From assembly GCA_041749535.1 (NCBI GenBank), contig JBGTBE010000003.1, forward strand, positions 62,001 through 126,000: DNA of 64,000 nt, given 5' to 3'. The position numbers and the translations under genes were made by a program. Below the pieces are notes generated by a model, which had not been told where the DNA came from, did not search any database, and worked only from the letters and a program-made list of their open reading frames with translations. The DNA comes from JBBQZU01 sp041749535. GTDB taxonomy: Bacteria > Bacteroidota > Bacteroidia > Flavobacteriales_D > Cryomorphaceae. Positions 22,842 to 31,889 of this stretch are shown here, piece after piece. The first letter of the stretch is position 1. Each line of letters begins with the position of its first letter.

Positions 22842-23367
22842 GAAGTGCATACACGGCAGCTGCTTCTGCATCGGTGAGTTGCATGGCAAACTTCACGTGC
22901 CGCCCCTGGTATTCGAAGCCCAACTTTTCGCCACCGAGTACCCACCAGGCATTCTCGTAGGTGTACGCGAATGATTTTTTGATCAGCACTATGGCTTCAA
23001 ATTTCTCTATGTTCGGAATGTAGTATGTTTTTGCTTTGCCGTACGTATAAATGCTCCGTTTCAGCGTTAGCTCTTCCCCTGCTATTCTGATAAGTTCATT
23101 TCCCCCACGTCTATAGAGCCACACCTTTCCCACGCGCCACAAATAATAACCCCAAAAGAAAAGAAACACGAAGAGCACCATGCGCATCTCACGTTCAGGA
23201 TTGAGAACAAACTCTCTAATTGCAATGATTCCACAAACCGTCCATAGCAAAAGCCAGGCTGCGAGCAGGGTTTCCTTCCACCGTTCTATGCGCCCAAGGA
23301 TGATAAGTTGCAGTGCGCCGGGCTCAGCTTTATAGCTTACCCTCTCACTGATCACCTTCACGCTCAT
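22801..23367 (-). CDS. Two-TM membrane protein co-transcribed with bshA
   Basis: The 188-residue protein has two hydrophobic segments (about residues 33-52 and 62-80) followed by a mainly beta cytoplasmic domain with many aromatic residues (KTYYIPNIEKFEAIVLI). I do not recognise the family. The start codon overlaps the bshA stop as ATGA, so it is translated with bshA, and its last 41 bases overlap the end of the convergent CoA-transferase gene. No catalytic motif is seen. A link to bacillithiol is suggested only by the operon. Confidence 0.7.
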   Translation of the reverse strand: MSVKVISERVSYKAEPGALQLIILGRIERWKETLLAAWLLLWTVCGIIAIREFVLNPEREMRMVLFVFLFFWGYYLWRVGKVWLYRRGGNELIRIAGEELTLKRSIYTYGKAKTYYIPNIEKFEAIVLIKKSFAYTYENAWWVLGGEKLGFEYQGRHVKFAMQLTDAEAAAVYALLKPALAKVAKMKR

Positions 23368-24506
23368 AGCACAGGCTGCTTATGATTTTCCAACACCTGA
23401 TTGTACAGGTTGATGTACAAGGGCAGAACCTTTTCTATACTAAAATCAGTCGAGCGCAGCACCGCATTCTCCTTAAACTGATTCAATAATTTCTCATCGC
23501 CAAGCAATTTTATTGCATTGCGCGACATCTCATCAATATCGCCTACATTGCTGGTGAATCCTGAAAATCCATCGATATTTACTTCGGGCAAACCTCCTGT
23601 GTTGGTAGATATTACCGGAACTCCACTCGCCATGGCTTCCAGGGCGGCAAGTCCGAAACTCTCAGATTCCGAGGGCAGCAAAAACAAGTCTGACAAGCTG
23701 AGCACCTCTTCAGGTTTCTTCAGCTTTCCAATCACGTGCGTATGCCCGCAGGTCTTCAATTCACGGCAAAGTTGCTCCACCCGGTACCGGTCGGGGCCGT
23801 CGCCCACAAGGAGTAATTTAGATGGAATTACATCGAGAATTCTTCTGAAAATACGCACCACATCTTCTACCCTTTTCACCGGTCTGAAATTGCTGATGTG
23901 GGTAATGATTTTTTCACCGTTTGGGGCATACTCCTGCCTGAAGTCCTTTTCCGGCCTAGGCAGGTAATGCTCCGGGCAAATAAAATTTGGGATAACTTCT
24001 ATCTCCCTTTTTACACGAAAATGCTCATACGTATCTGCCTTTAGGCTTTGGGACACAGCAGTAACCGCGTCGCTGTGGTTTATGGCAAATGTAATGGCGG
24101 GCTCGAAGGATGGGTCCCGCCCCACGAGGGTAATATCGGTACCATGCAAAGTGGTAATAAAGGGTATTCGTATGCCTTGGGCCTCGAGTATTCTTTGGGC
24201 CATATATGCGGCAGATGCATGGGGAATGGCATAGTGCACATGCAGCAAATCAAGGCCTTCGTTCTTTACCACATCCACAAGCTTGCTAGCGAGCACAGTT
24301 TCGTACGGTGGGTAGTCGAATAGCGGGTATTCAGACACATTCACTTCATGGTAAAAAAGGTTCTTGGTAAATGACCCGAGCCGCACGGGCTGATTGTACG
24401 TAATAAAATGTATGGAATGGCCCTGTGCGGCGAGTGCCTTACCCAGTTCCGTAGCTACCACACCGCTTCCGCCAAATGTTGGGTAGAGAACGATTCCTAT
24501 TTTCAT
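23364..24506 (-). CDS. bshA: N-acetyl-alpha-D-glucosaminyl L-malate synthase BshA
   Basis: BshA is the GT4 glycosyltransferase that joins GlcNAc from UDP-GlcNAc to L-malate, the first step of bacillithiol synthesis. The 380-residue protein begins MKIGIVLYPTFGGSGVVATELG, the characteristic BshA N-terminus, and continues with HVHYAIPHASAA and TTLHGTDITLVG. The GT4 donor-binding motif SESESFGLAALEAMASG lies near residue 280. The frame extends 15 codons upstream, but ATG 24506 matches the family start. It heads a two-gene operon. A full -33/-7 promoter lies 17 bases upstream. Confidence 0.95.
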   Translation of the reverse strand: MKIGIVLYPTFGGSGVVATELGKALAAQGHSIHFITYNQPVRLGSFTKNLFYHEVNVSEYPLFDYPPYETVLASKLVDVVKNEGLDLLHVHYAIPHASAAYMAQRILEAQGIRIPFITTLHGTDITLVGRDPSFEPAITFAINHSDAVTAVSQSLKADTYEHFRVKREIEVIPNFICPEHYLPRPEKDFRQEYAPNGEKIITHISNFRPVKRVEDVVRIFRRILDVIPSKLLLVGDGPDRYRVEQLCRELKTCGHTHVIGKLKKPEEVLSLSDLFLLPSESESFGLAALEAMASGVPVISTNTGGLPEVNIDGFSGFTSNVGDIDEMSRNAIKLLGDEKLLNQFKENAVLRSTDFSIEKVLPLYINLYNQVLENHKQPVL

Positions 24507-24523
24507 GAATGGTTTTTGAGCTG

Positions 24524-24552
24524 CAAAGATAAGGTTTTGGGCTTGGGGCAAA
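24524..24552 (-). promoter_or_regulatory. bshA promoter
   Basis: TTTG (24552-24549), 17 bases, TATCTTTG (24531-24524) on the minus strand fits the Bacteroidota consensus at both elements. Confidence 0.6.
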
Positions 24553-24683
24553 TTGCGCTAAATTCTATATAATGTTGAAGCTTTCGCGAAATGCTAAAAA
24601 GTGTGAATAACTGCCTTTGGGATAGACCGCACCAATAAATATGTAACTTCGTAGCCCTGCTGAAATTAACAATCAGAAACCAC

Positions 24684-27650
24684 ATGAAATCCATGAGAAA
24701 AGTTGCCTTATTTTCCCTGTTCGCCGGGGTTGTTGCCCTTACCGCCTGCTCTGGCGAAGAAGAACCAAAAAGCCGTTACCAATACGAAACCGTAGCTGGC
24801 GACCCGCTAGGTGCTAAAATTTACACCCTCGACAATGGGTTGAAAGTTTACCTTTCGGTGAATAAAGAGGAACCACGTGTGGTGACTCAGATAGCTGTGC
24901 GCACTGGAAGCAAGCAAGACCCAGCCGATGCTACCGGACTGGCACATTATCTTGAGCACATGCTCTTCAAGGGCACCTCAGAATTCGGAACCAAAAACTG
25001 GGAAGAAGAAAAAGTACTACTAGAGCAGATTTCGAACCTCTACGAACAACACCGCACAGAAACGGATCCTGCAAAACGCAAAGCAATATACGCCCAGATA
25101 GACAGCACATCGAACCTCGCTTCAAAACTTGCCATTGCCAATGAGTACGACAAGATGATTGCCTCTCTTGGAGCAAAAGGAACCAACGCATACACTTCCA
25201 ATGAGAAGACGGTTTACATCAATGACATTCCTTCCAATGAACTGGAGAAGTGGGCTGCAATCGAGTCTAACAGGTTTAAGGAATTGGTACTTCGCTTGTT
25301 TCACACAGAGCTTGAAGTAGTTTACGAAGAGTTCAACAGAGGTGAAGACAGCGATCAGCGCAGGGCATTTTTTGCAATGATGGATGCGCTTTACCCCAAC
25401 CATCCTTACGGTCAGCAGAGCACCATCGGCACCAGCGAGCACCTGAAGAATCCTTCCATGGAGAAAATTCAGGCCTACTTTAAAGAACGTTACCAACCCA
25501 ATAACATGGCCATTGTGCTCAGTGGCGACATTGACCCGGACAATACCATAGACATTATTACCAAATATTTTGGTGACTATACCGCCGGCGAAGTGCCTGC
25601 ATTTACACCTGTGGTAGAGGCTCCAATTACTGAACCTGTAGTGGTAGACATCACCGGTGTGGAAGCTGAATTTACCATGCTGGCCTACCGACTGCCTGGA
25701 ATTGGTACTCCTGCAATTCCAAAGCTGAAAATACTCGATGGAATTCTCTCAAATGGACAGGCGGGCCTCATTGACCTTGACCTTGTGCAGAAACAAAAAA
25801 TTATTCGCGGTTACTCAAGCACGTATGTGCTAAAAGACTACAGCATGTTCTACATGCAGGGAGTGCCGCGTACCGGACAGGAAGTAAGCGATGTTGCAGA
25901 CTTGCTAAGAGGTCAGTTGGAGCGCATCAAGAAAGGTGATTTTGAAGATTGGATGGTAGAAGCGGTGGTAAAAGACATGAAACTAAATGAACTGCGACGC
26001 ACTGAATCCAACTGGGCGCGCGCTGGTAAAATGGTAGATGCATTTATCAATGAGCAATCATGGAATGATGTGGTGGGCGAATTTGCAGCCATGGAGAAAA
26101 TTACCAAACAAGAGATTGTAGATTTTGCCAATGAGCATTTTGGTGACAACAATTACGTGCAGGTGAATAAGCGTTTTGGCGAAAGCATGGCCGTGAAAGT
26201 TGAGAAACCCATCATCACGCCAGTTGATATCGACAGAGAGTCTAAGTCCGAATTTTATCTGGCCTGGGATACCATTAAATCAGGACGTGTTGAGCCATTA
26301 TTTATCGATTACAAAGCAGCCATAAACACCACAGCGCTGGGTAATGGTATAGAGTTCAACTCTATTAAAAATGAGAACAACGAGCTTTTTGACCTGTATT
26401 ACATACTCGATATGGGGAGCGACCACGACAAGGTGATGAGCCTCGCCGTGCAATACCTGCCTTACCTTGGTACTTCGAAGTATGATGCATCACAACTGAA
26501 GCAGGAGTTCTTCAAATTGGGCGTTAGCTTTGACGTGTTCTCTTCGAGAGACAGAATGTATGTAACCCTCAGCGGCTTGAATGAATCGCTTGACAAAGGG
26601 ATGGAGCTTTTCGAACATATTCTGAGTGATGTACAGCCGGATGAGCAGGCGCTTAAGGACATGGTGGATGGGGTATTGAAAAACCGTCAGGATGCCATGA
26701 AAAATAAGAACCAAATTCTGTTCAGTGCCATGATGAACTATGCACAGTACGGCCCGGCGAATCCTTTTAAGAACATCATTTCTGAAGATGATCTCAAAGG
26801 CATAACCCCTGAAATGCTTGTTGAGAAAATCAAAGAAATTACCGCTTACAAGCACCGCATGTTCTACTTCGGCCCTCAAGCACCGAATGAAGTTATGGCA
26901 GTTGTTGACAAGCACCACAAGGTGCCTGCTACACTGAAGGAATATCCTGAACCGCTCATGTTTGCTGAACTTCCCACAGAGAGCAATCAAGTATACTTTG
27001 CGCACTTCGACATGGTGCAGAGCGAAATGATGCTCACCTCCAAGGGCCCGCAATTTGATTTGAATCTGGTACCTGTCGCAAATCTGTACAACGAGTACTT
27101 CGGCAGCGGCCTTTCAAGTATTGTATTTCAGGAAATCAGAGAATCCAAGGCATTGGCCTATTCTGCCTACAGCGGATTTTCCATTCCACAAAAAGCAGAT
27201 CGTTCACACTACGTAACTGGCTATATTGGTGCTCAGGTAGACAAACTACCGGAAGCTACCGACGCCATGCTCGCCCTTATGAGTGATATGCCCCGTGCAG
27301 AGATTCAGTTTGAAAGTGCCCGCGATGCTGCCATGAAACAAATAGAAACTTCGCGCACCACAGGTGCAGACATATTCTGGAGTTACCAGACTGCGCAACA
27401 ACGCGGCATAGACTACGACATTCAGAAAACCACCTATGAAGCACTCAAGACCATGGACATGGATAAGATGCAGGCCTTCTTCGATGAGCACATCAAAGGC
27501 AACAATTACACCTATAATGTGATTGGCAACCGGGCTCTTATGGACCTGGAAGTGCTAAAGAAATTAGGTCCGGTGCAGGAACTTACCATGGATGAGCTTT
27601 TCGGGTACACGAAAGCATCTGACATGGCAGAGCCACTGGTGAAGAAATAA
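24684..27650 (+). CDS. Two-domain M16 zinc metallopeptidase lipoprotein
   Basis: A 988-residue M16-family (pitrilysin/insulinase-type) protease. The lipoprotein signal ends ALTAC (Cys22). The zinc-binding HxxEH is HYLEH at residues 88-92, and the third ligand glutamate lies in EVVYEEF about 125 residues on. Two M16 halves are fused; the second half (from about residue 520) has no HxxEH and is the usual inactive partner that closes the chamber. It likely degrades peptides in the periplasm or at the outer membrane. A weak -7 (TAACTTCG) precedes it. An alternative ATG lies three codons into the frame. Confidence 0.92.
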   Translation: MKSMRKVALFSLFAGVVALTACSGEEEPKSRYQYETVAGDPLGAKIYTLDNGLKVYLSVNKEEPRVVTQIAVRTGSKQDPADATGLAHYLEHMLFKGTSEFGTKNWEEEKVLLEQISNLYEQHRTETDPAKRKAIYAQIDSTSNLASKLAIANEYDKMIASLGAKGTNAYTSNEKTVYINDIPSNELEKWAAIESNRFKELVLRLFHTELEVVYEEFNRGEDSDQRRAFFAMMDALYPNHPYGQQSTIGTSEHLKNPSMEKIQAYFKERYQPNNMAIVLSGDIDPDNTIDIITKYFGDYTAGEVPAFTPVVEAPITEPVVVDITGVEAEFTMLAYRLPGIGTPAIPKLKILDGILSNGQAGLIDLDLVQKQKIIRGYSSTYVLKDYSMFYMQGVPRTGQEVSDVADLLRGQLERIKKGDFEDWMVEAVVKDMKLNELRRTESNWARAGKMVDAFINEQSWNDVVGEFAAMEKITKQEIVDFANEHFGDNNYVQVNKRFGESMAVKVEKPIITPVDIDRESKSEFYLAWDTIKSGRVEPLFIDYKAAINTTALGNGIEFNSIKNENNELFDLYYILDMGSDHDKVMSLAVQYLPYLGTSKYDASQLKQEFFKLGVSFDVFSSRDRMYVTLSGLNESLDKGMELFEHILSDVQPDEQALKDMVDGVLKNRQDAMKNKNQILFSAMMNYAQYGPANPFKNIISEDDLKGITPEMLVEKIKEITAYKHRMFYFGPQAPNEVMAVVDKHHKVPATLKEYPEPLMFAELPTESNQVYFAHFDMVQSEMMLTSKGPQFDLNLVPVANLYNEYFGSGLSSIVFQEIRESKALAYSAYSGFSIPQKADRSHYVTGYIGAQVDKLPEATDAMLALMSDMPRAEIQFESARDAAMKQIETSRTTGADIFWSYQTAQQRGIDYDIQKTTYEALKTMDMDKMQAFFDEHIKGNNYTYNVIGNRALMDLEVLKKLGPVQELTMDELFGYTKASDMAEPLVKK

Positions 27651-27671
27651 GAAAAAAGAAATAAAAACGCG

Positions 27672-27703
27672 AAAGCCCCCTGGAAACAAGGGGCTTTCTT
27701 TTT
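27672..27703 (+). terminator. Intrinsic terminator of the M16 gene
   Basis: AAAGCCCC (27672-27679) pairs with GGGGCTTT (27690-27697), followed by TTCTTTTT-type T tract. It lies 22 bases after the stop codon. Confidence 0.9.
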
Positions 27704-27741
27704 GTACAAAGTTTCTTTGCCAGCGCGTCAAGATTCCACGC

Positions 27742-29532
27742 TTAGAATTTGAATAACATTGGAATTAGAAAGGTGGCAAGGATCCACAGCGATAAATTGA
27801 GCAAGGTGCCCACTTTTACAAAATCCATAAACTTGTATTCACCGGCGCTGAATACCATGGTATTGGTTTGGTAACCCACTGGGGTCATAAAACTGGCTGA
27901 TGCCGCAAACATGACTGCAATGAGAAATGGCGTAGGACTGAGGCCCATACTCTCTGCTGTAACTATGGCTATAGGAGTAATAAGAGCAGCAGTGGCATTG
28001 TTGCTCATAATTTCTGTAAGCAAAGTAGTAACGAGGTACAATCCAGATAGAACTGCCACTGGTCCAAAATCTCCGAGGTAGTTGGTCAGTCCGGTTGCTA
28101 TGGTAATATCAAGCCCTGACTTGTTCATAGCAGTCCCCAGGCTCAGTGCTCCGGCCAAGAGAAAAACAATCTTCCAACTCACAGACTCATAAGCCTGCTT
28201 CATGGTAAGTGTGCGCGATACGACCAAAATAGCCACACCTGCTATGGTGCCAATCATAATGTCCACCCACCCCAATGTAGCGAGGGTAATAACTCCCAAA
28301 ATTACAGACATCACCAACACAAAGCGCTTGCGCTTAAAATCAATCATAGGATCTTCTGAAAGCACAACGAAAGGTGCATCTTGTCCAGATTCTATTTTCT
28401 TCATTTCAGGAATGAAGTGCTTTTTTACTTCTGCAAGAATCACATCACCCGCCTTGAGTTCTACACTGTAAAGGTCATCGTGAAATATCTCTTCCCGGTG
28501 TCTGATGGCAAGAGGCACAGCCCTAAACCTACGGCGAAAGTCGAGCTCTTTCATGTTGCTGCCTTCAAAAGAACTGTTTGATGTAATTACAATTTCTACA
28601 AGGCTGGAGTTTTTGCCTTTTACATCTTCACCCCCCATGCGCATCGCTTCTTGCACATTCACTTTCGCGCGGTCCTTCAGGTCCTTGATTTTCTTGATAT
28701 CACAATTCACCTTTAGTATGTCGCCTTCCTTCAACACAAAATCGCCCGCAGGCATGCTGAAACGCGATCCATTTCTGCGCACTTCAATAATGTCCATAGC
28801 CAATTCTTTCACCAGGGCCGTATCCATAATTCGCTTACCTATGGCTTCTGCATTCTGCAGCAATTCTATTTCCGACAGGTAATCACGCATTCCAAATTTA
28901 GAGTCGAGATCGCCGGAGTTTTTGCGATCAGGAAGCAGCCTGATTCCAATAAAAATCATGTACAAAATTCCAAAAGCCAGTACGATGAGACCATATTTGG
29001 TGAATTCGAACATGCCAAATGCAGGCAGACCTTCCTTCTCAGCAATACCGCTTACGAGTATGTTCGTAGACGTGCCAATGAGGGTACAGGTGCCACCTAA
29101 AATAGACGCGAACGACATAGGGATAAGCATCTTGGATGCACTGCGACCCGAAGCATGGGCTATCTGTATGATAACCGGTATGAAAACGGCAACTACAGGG
29201 GTATTGTTGATGAAAGCCGACGCAACAGCAATGAGCACCATCATGAGTATGATGCCTTTGTTGAAGCTTTGCCTGAACGTAGCTGCGAGCTTATAGGCAA
29301 CTACCTGCAGCGCACCCGTATTCAGCAAGGCTGCACTCAGAATAAACATAAACGCGACGGTAATCGTAGCTTTATTGCTAAACCCCAAAACGCCTTCTTC
29401 GGGCGTGATCACTCCCGTGAGTACTAGCACCGCGATAATGCAAATAGCTACAACATCAATAGAAATCCACTCGGTGGCGAAAAGTATCACCGCTCCTATG
29501 ATGACTAATAGGGTTATAATTTCAGGAGTCAT
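27742..29532 (-). CDS. SLC13-type permease with two TrkA-C (RCK_C) domains
   Basis: A 596-residue anion carrier of the SLC13/DASS-like group. The membrane halves carry the SNN/INNTP motifs (SAFINNTPVVAVFIP near residue 105 and EIMSNNATAALITP near residue 510). Between them, about residues 210-390, are two RCK_C domains (for example MPAGDFVLKEGDILKV) that sense ligands. This architecture is often annotated as a sulfate permease. Sulfate uptake fits the neighbourhood: an Rrf2 regulator, homoserine dehydrogenase and metX lie next to it, but this remains an inference. It overlaps the DUF2490 gene by 11 bases, so the two are co-transcribed. Confidence 0.88.
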   Translation of the reverse strand: MTPEIITLLVIIGAVILFATEWISIDVVAICIIAVLVLTGVITPEEGVLGFSNKATITVAFMFILSAALLNTGALQVVAYKLAATFRQSFNKGIILMMVLIAVASAFINNTPVVAVFIPVIIQIAHASGRSASKMLIPMSFASILGGTCTLIGTSTNILVSGIAEKEGLPAFGMFEFTKYGLIVLAFGILYMIFIGIRLLPDRKNSGDLDSKFGMRDYLSEIELLQNAEAIGKRIMDTALVKELAMDIIEVRRNGSRFSMPAGDFVLKEGDILKVNCDIKKIKDLKDRAKVNVQEAMRMGGEDVKGKNSSLVEIVITSNSSFEGSNMKELDFRRRFRAVPLAIRHREEIFHDDLYSVELKAGDVILAEVKKHFIPEMKKIESGQDAPFVVLSEDPMIDFKRKRFVLVMSVILGVITLATLGWVDIMIGTIAGVAILVVSRTLTMKQAYESVSWKIVFLLAGALSLGTAMNKSGLDITIATGLTNYLGDFGPVAVLSGLYLVTTLLTEIMSNNATAALITPIAIVTAESMGLSPTPFLIAVMFAASASFMTPVGYQTNTMVFSAGEYKFMDFVKVGTLLNLSLWILATFLIPMLFKF

Positions 29533-30292
29533 TGGAAGGTTGTTTTGATTTTAGGTTAATTCTGTGGTGCACATTCAATCGAAGGATGTCACGGTCGTAA
29601 AAATCTACACCTGATGCTCTTTGCTGAAACCAGTTCATATAGCCTGCTTCAAATGTAAACTGATCTGTAATTTCAATGCTAAACCCAAAGTAATAGCGGT
29701 TCTGATCGAATCGGTTGTAGGTGATTAGCTCACCGAAATTTATCATAAATTCATCACTCGCAAGAAGCTTTAATGGACGGTCGTTAATTCTTGCTATTGT
29801 GTATGCAAGGCCAAGTCTGTATCTGGCCCGGTACCAATGTTCAAATCCATCGGCGAGTTCTCCATCATCAACATTTCTGAAGTATCTGGATTCTAATTTC
29901 ATTCGGTGGTTCATCCTCAACTTATCCGATAATTTTACATCACCACTGAGCTGAATATGCGGACGGATTTCAGGAACTACCAAATCTGAAGTTGAAGCGG
30001 GATCCTGTGCGCTTTGCAAAAAATAGGTAAGGCCCACTGATACGTTCCATTCCGGGTGTATGCGGTATTGAACTTGCGCACGAATCAATCGTTGGTGCCT
30101 CTTAAAGCCCTCAATATAATGGCGCTCTTGTAACTCTGAGACAAGCATCACTTTTGATGAAAGCTCTGCCCTGTTGAAATACCCAAACCACACCAAGTCC
30201 TGATAAGTAACATTCTTATCTACTGCTTGTGCTTGTGCCACTAAGCAAAAAGCGTTGCTTGCCAGTAAAAGGGTGAAGCACCATGTTTTCAT
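29522..30292 (-). CDS. DUF2490 outer-membrane beta-barrel protein
   Basis: An exported 256-residue protein with a signal peptide ending AQAQA (about residue 23) and a run of amphipathic strands such as SVGLTYFLQSAQ and MNHRMKLESRYF, typical of DUF2490 barrels in Bacteroidota. Placed upstream of and overlapping the SLC13 permease gene, it may form the outer-membrane route for the same anion; that is inference. Its promoter carries an 18-bp perfect palindrome and a -7 element almost touching the ATG, so it may be repressed by the Rrf2 protein encoded next door. Confidence 0.75.
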   Translation of the reverse strand: MKTWCFTLLLASNAFCLVAQAQAVDKNVTYQDLVWFGYFNRAELSSKVMLVSELQERHYIEGFKRHQRLIRAQVQYRIHPEWNVSVGLTYFLQSAQDPASTSDLVVPEIRPHIQLSGDVKLSDKLRMNHRMKLESRYFRNVDDGELADGFEHWYRARYRLGLAYTIARINDRPLKLLASDEFMINFGELITYNRFDQNRYYFGFSIEITDQFTFEAGYMNWFQQRASGVDFYDRDILRLNVHHRINLKSKQPSNDS

Positions 30293-30297
30293 GAGCG

Positions 30298-30332
30298 CAA
30301 ATATATAAATTCTATTAATCCTATAGGATTAA
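30298..30332 (-). promoter_or_regulatory. Promoter with 18-bp palindromic operator for the DUF2490-SLC13 operon
   Basis: TATATTTG (30305-30298) is a consensus -7 element ending 5 bases before the ATG, giving an almost leaderless mRNA. Immediately upstream is the perfect palindrome TTAATCCTATAGGATTAA (30315-30332), covering the -17 to -35 area. A repressor bound there would block RNA polymerase; the Rrf2 protein encoded next door is the best candidate. Confidence 0.65.
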
Positions 30333-30424
30333 ATATTTATTGATTTAAAAAAAACTTTCAGGTTTGCATAATTCCGCATACGTAGATTTGACGATCATGT
30401 TCTGGGTGACTACTAACAAGTAGA

Positions 30425-30871
30425 TCAATCATCAGAGTTCACTGAAAGAAGCGAGAATTCTCTGTTTAAAATATTGGCAATGGTCGCTCCCTTCAACAGC
30501 TCAACAGTGTAATTTCGCAACTCGAGAAATACAGACCTGATTCCACAAGTCTGTTCATCCTTACACTCTTCACATCGCTCGTAATAGGTATGGGTTACAC
30601 ATGGCAACAAAGCCAGCGGTCCATCGAACAGACGCATAATTTCAGCCAATGAAATATCTTGTGGGGGCCTGTGCAGCAAATACCCACCACCTTTGCCCTT
30701 TCTCGATGTAAGTATGGCGGCCTTCTTAAGATCGAGCAGGATGGACTCCAAAAACTTGTAAGGAATTTTCTCAGCATCAGCAATGTCTCTTGCTATTATG
30801 GGATCCTTGGTATTGCGCTTTGCAATGTGCACCAACGCCACGATTGCATATTTTGTCTTCTTGGAGAGCAT
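30425..30871 (-). CDS. Rrf2-family transcriptional regulator
   Basis: The 148-residue protein has the Rrf2 winged-helix domain: MLSKKTKYAIVALVHIA, then IARDIADAEKIPYKFLESIL as the recognition region, and the wing GKGGGYLLHRP. It has four cysteines (91, 100, 103, 109) in the zone where Rrf2 members such as IscR bind a cluster, so redox or Fe-S sensing is possible, although CymR-like members sense cysteine metabolism through partners instead. Its place between a putative sulfate transporter operon and methionine genes favours control of sulfur assimilation. Its own -7 element is 4 bases from the start codon. Confidence 0.9.
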   Translation of the reverse strand: MLSKKTKYAIVALVHIAKRNTKDPIIARDIADAEKIPYKFLESILLDLKKAAILTSRKGKGGGYLLHRPPQDISLAEIMRLFDGPLALLPCVTHTYYERCEECKDEQTCGIRSVFLELRNYTVELLKGATIANILNREFSLLSVNSDD

Positions 30872-30875
30872 TGTG

Positions 30876-30883
30876 CAAATATA
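30876..30883 (-). promoter_or_regulatory. -7 element of the Rrf2 gene, leaderless spacing
   Basis: TATATTTG ends four bases before the ATG, so the mRNA would start at or next to the start codon. The upstream ATATGGTATAGTATAT stretch is AT-rich and partly symmetric, possibly an autoregulatory site. Confidence 0.5.
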
Positions 30884-30923
30884 CTATACCATATATCATG
30901 ATGACTATCTCTGGGCAAGGCTG

Positions 30924-31889
30924 CTAATTCAATGCCAGCATCAATTTCCTCACCATGTCCAAATGTGTCTTGGGAGCATTGCGTAAATCGCCAATCATGG
31001 CAGAAGCAGTTGCATCTCCTCCCGCACCAGCGCCTCTGAACAGCAATAAGCCGCTATACTTCCCTACAATTTCTACCGCATTCATTTCCCAGTCTGTATG
31101 AAATAGGGAATCGTCTGCACCTATAATTGCAGGGCGAATATCGATGGTAAATCTCCCCTCCATTTGCCTTACTTCACAAATCTGTTTTATCTTTTTCCCT
31201 GAGCGTTTTGCGTGGGCCACATCCTCAAGTTTCACTTCACGTATGCCCATCCACTTCACCCTGCTGAAATCGGGTTTGCCACCTGCAACGGTGTGCGCAA
31301 TGATGGTGGCTTTGTAATAGGCATCCCAGCCGTCTACATCCGAAGTAGGGTCACTTTCGGCAAAACCTAGTTTCTGCGCCTCCTTAAGGGCTTTAGCAAA
31401 CGAAGTTTTTCCGTCGGCCATGCTGGTAAGAATATAATTGCAGGTACCGTTTACAATACCGCGTACTGACAATATCACTTCACCTGAGAGGTGCTCCCTA
31501 AGGGTGCGAATTATGGGGATGGCTCCGCATACTGCAGCCTCGTATAGGAATCGGCCACCGAAACTGCGCTCCAACTTTTGGAGATACTCCAGATTTGAAG
31601 CAACCATTCTCTTGCTTGCAGTGATGTAAGTTTTACCTTGCTGAAGCGCGAACTCGGCGAAAGCGAGCGACCCATCAGTATCGTCTATGGCATCAAGGAT
31701 GATTGAAACCTTGGGGTCTGCAATACATGCCATTGCATTGGTGCTGAGCAGGGCAGCAGGAAGGTCCTTGTGCTTCGCGGGATGTACAACCACCACATGA
31801 ACCACACTGAATTCTGCTTGCAATTTCAATTGTTTATAGAGCGCCCTGCCAACAGTGCCATGCCCAATAAGTACTACATTCTGTTTCAT
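30924..31889 (-). CDS. Homoserine dehydrogenase (short form)
   Basis: This enzyme reduces aspartate semialdehyde to homoserine with NAD(P)H. The Rossmann motif GHGTVGRAL is at residues 9-17 and the catalytic segment is VRGIVNGTCNYIL followed by GFAESDPTSDVDGWDA, with the ion and substrate-binding residues of the family. At 321 residues it lacks the C-terminal ACT domain found in feedback-regulated forms. The gene overlaps metX by ATGA, so it supplies homoserine directly for acetylation. Expression is expected to follow the metX leader. Confidence 0.92.
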   Translation of the reverse strand: MKQNVVLIGHGTVGRALYKQLKLQAEFSVVHVVVVHPAKHKDLPAALLSTNAMACIADPKVSIILDAIDDTDGSLAFAEFALQQGKTYITASKRMVASNLEYLQKLERSFGGRFLYEAAVCGAIPIIRTLREHLSGEVILSVRGIVNGTCNYILTSMADGKTSFAKALKEAQKLGFAESDPTSDVDGWDAYYKATIIAHTVAGGKPDFSRVKWMGIREVKLEDVAHAKRSGKKIKQICEVRQMEGRFTIDIRPAIIGADDSLFHTDWEMNAVEIVGKYSGLLLFRGAGAGGDATASAMIGDLRNAPKTHLDMVRKLMLALN

